Positions 4,853-5,226 of a stretch of 5,226 bases of DNA are shown in pieces (within the stretch, counting starts at the first letter, position 1; each line of letters begins with the position of its first letter). The stretch spans positions 1 through 5,226 of the forward strand of contig CACZRQ010000182.1 in assembly GCA_902783615.1 (NCBI GenBank), read 5' to 3'. This stretch comes from an uncultured Bacteroidales bacterium. Lineage in GTDB: Bacteria; Bacteroidota; Bacteroidia; Bacteroidales; Bacteroidaceae. Made by a program: the position numbers and the translations under genes. The notes beneath the pieces are model-generated. The model did not search any database, was not told where the DNA came from, and was given only the letters and a program-made list of their open reading frames with translations.

Positions 4853-5226
4853 TTACTGTCTCTTAGCAGCAGAATAGTTAATCTTCAGCGCATAAGCCCT
4901 ACGAAGTGCTTCCTTGATATCGGTCACGATACCCATCTTGGTATCACGGTCCACCTTCAAAGAAACAGTCATCTGTGGCTGATCCTCTTCCTTCATACTG
5001 GCGCGTTCACCAATAATGTAGTCCTGGATCTCAGCGGTCTCAGCGAATGCATCGTTCAACTGGATACGTGTTTCATCACCCAAAGTCTTGCGGAACTCCT
5101 GTGTAGGCTTACCTACATAGATGAAGGTCACCAAAGACTTCTTTTCCAGTTTTTCCAGCTCAGTTCCCTGAGGAGCTCTAAACTCAACCTTCAAAGTTAC
5201 CTCACGCATTGTTGTTACCATCATGA
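4853..5226 (-). CDS. exbD: ExbD/TolR-family protein, C-terminal part (cut by right edge)
   Basis: The frame is open to the right edge; 123 complete residues are visible before the TAA at 4855-4853. ExbD/TolR proteins have one transmembrane helix and a periplasmic domain, and work with ExbB/TolQ to convert proton-motive force into energy for outer-membrane transport or envelope upkeep. The visible part starts at the end of the membrane helix (MMVTTM) and continues as the periplasmic domain. It ends in the family's closing region, VDRDTKMGIVTDIKEALR, which matches the pattern D-x-x-x-x-(Y/M)-G-x-V-x-x-(V/I)-x-x-A-L-R. The Met codons at the edge are internal rather than starts, because the hydrophobic helix and its proton-carrying Asp must lie upstream. 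Partner genes (exbB, a second exbD, tonB) are expected beyond 5226. A clear terminator follows at 4832-4798. Confidence 0.85.
   Translation of the reverse strand, partial: MMVTTMREVTLKVEFRAPQGTELEKLEKKSLVTFIYVGKPTQEFRKTLGDETRIQLNDAFAETAEIQDYIIGERASMKEEDQPQMTVSLKVDRDTKMGIVTDIKEALRRAYALKINYSAAKRQ

Overview
The window looks like a chromosomal segment from a Bacteroidota member, most likely order Bacteroidales and Prevotella-like. Four observations support this. Promoter boxes of the Bacteroidota type TAnnTTTG are present. Shine-Dalgarno sites are weak or absent. Both Sec signal peptides end in Ala followed by Gln. The ExbD fragment resembles Bacteroidota members of the family as I remember them. 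The genus is an inference; no rRNA or other marker gene is present.

Layout, left to right. (1) Positions 1-158, minus strand: the 5' end of a probable lipoprotein gene that runs off the left edge, with a GTG start and an LGAC lipobox. (2) Positions 159-221: a short divergent promoter region. (3) Positions 222-2905, plus strand: a three-gene block. It holds an exported phospholipase D superfamily protein (cardiolipin synthase type), thymidylate synthase (thyA) and dihydrofolate reductase (folA). The first two are separated by 45 bp made almost entirely of degenerate 7-bp repeats; thyA and folA overlap by 4 bp. (4) Positions 2912-3388, minus strand: an Lrp/AsnC-family regulator that converges on folA with only 6 bp between the stop codons. 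(5) Positions 3389-3483: overlapping, face-to-face promoters for the regulator and the next gene. (6) Positions 3484-4752, plus strand: a secreted M64-family metallopeptidase. (7) Positions 4753-4852: two near-identical GC-rich hairpins acting as terminators. (8) Positions 4853-5226, minus strand: the C-terminal part of an ExbD/TolR-family protein, cut by the right edge.

How the genes work together. ThyA and FolA are a functional pair: ThyA makes dTMP and oxidises methylene-tetrahydrofolate to dihydrofolate, and FolA reduces that back to tetrahydrofolate. The Lrp-type regulator shares its promoter DNA with the M64 peptidase, so autoregulation together with control of the peptidase is a reasonable hypothesis. 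The remaining genes are cell-envelope functions with no obvious link to each other.

I see no mobile element, CRISPR array, tRNA, rRNA or defence system, and no clearly novel system. The points most worth a second look are the two divergent promoter regions, the heptamer repeat before thyA, the twin hairpins, and the lipoprotein start at the left edge.
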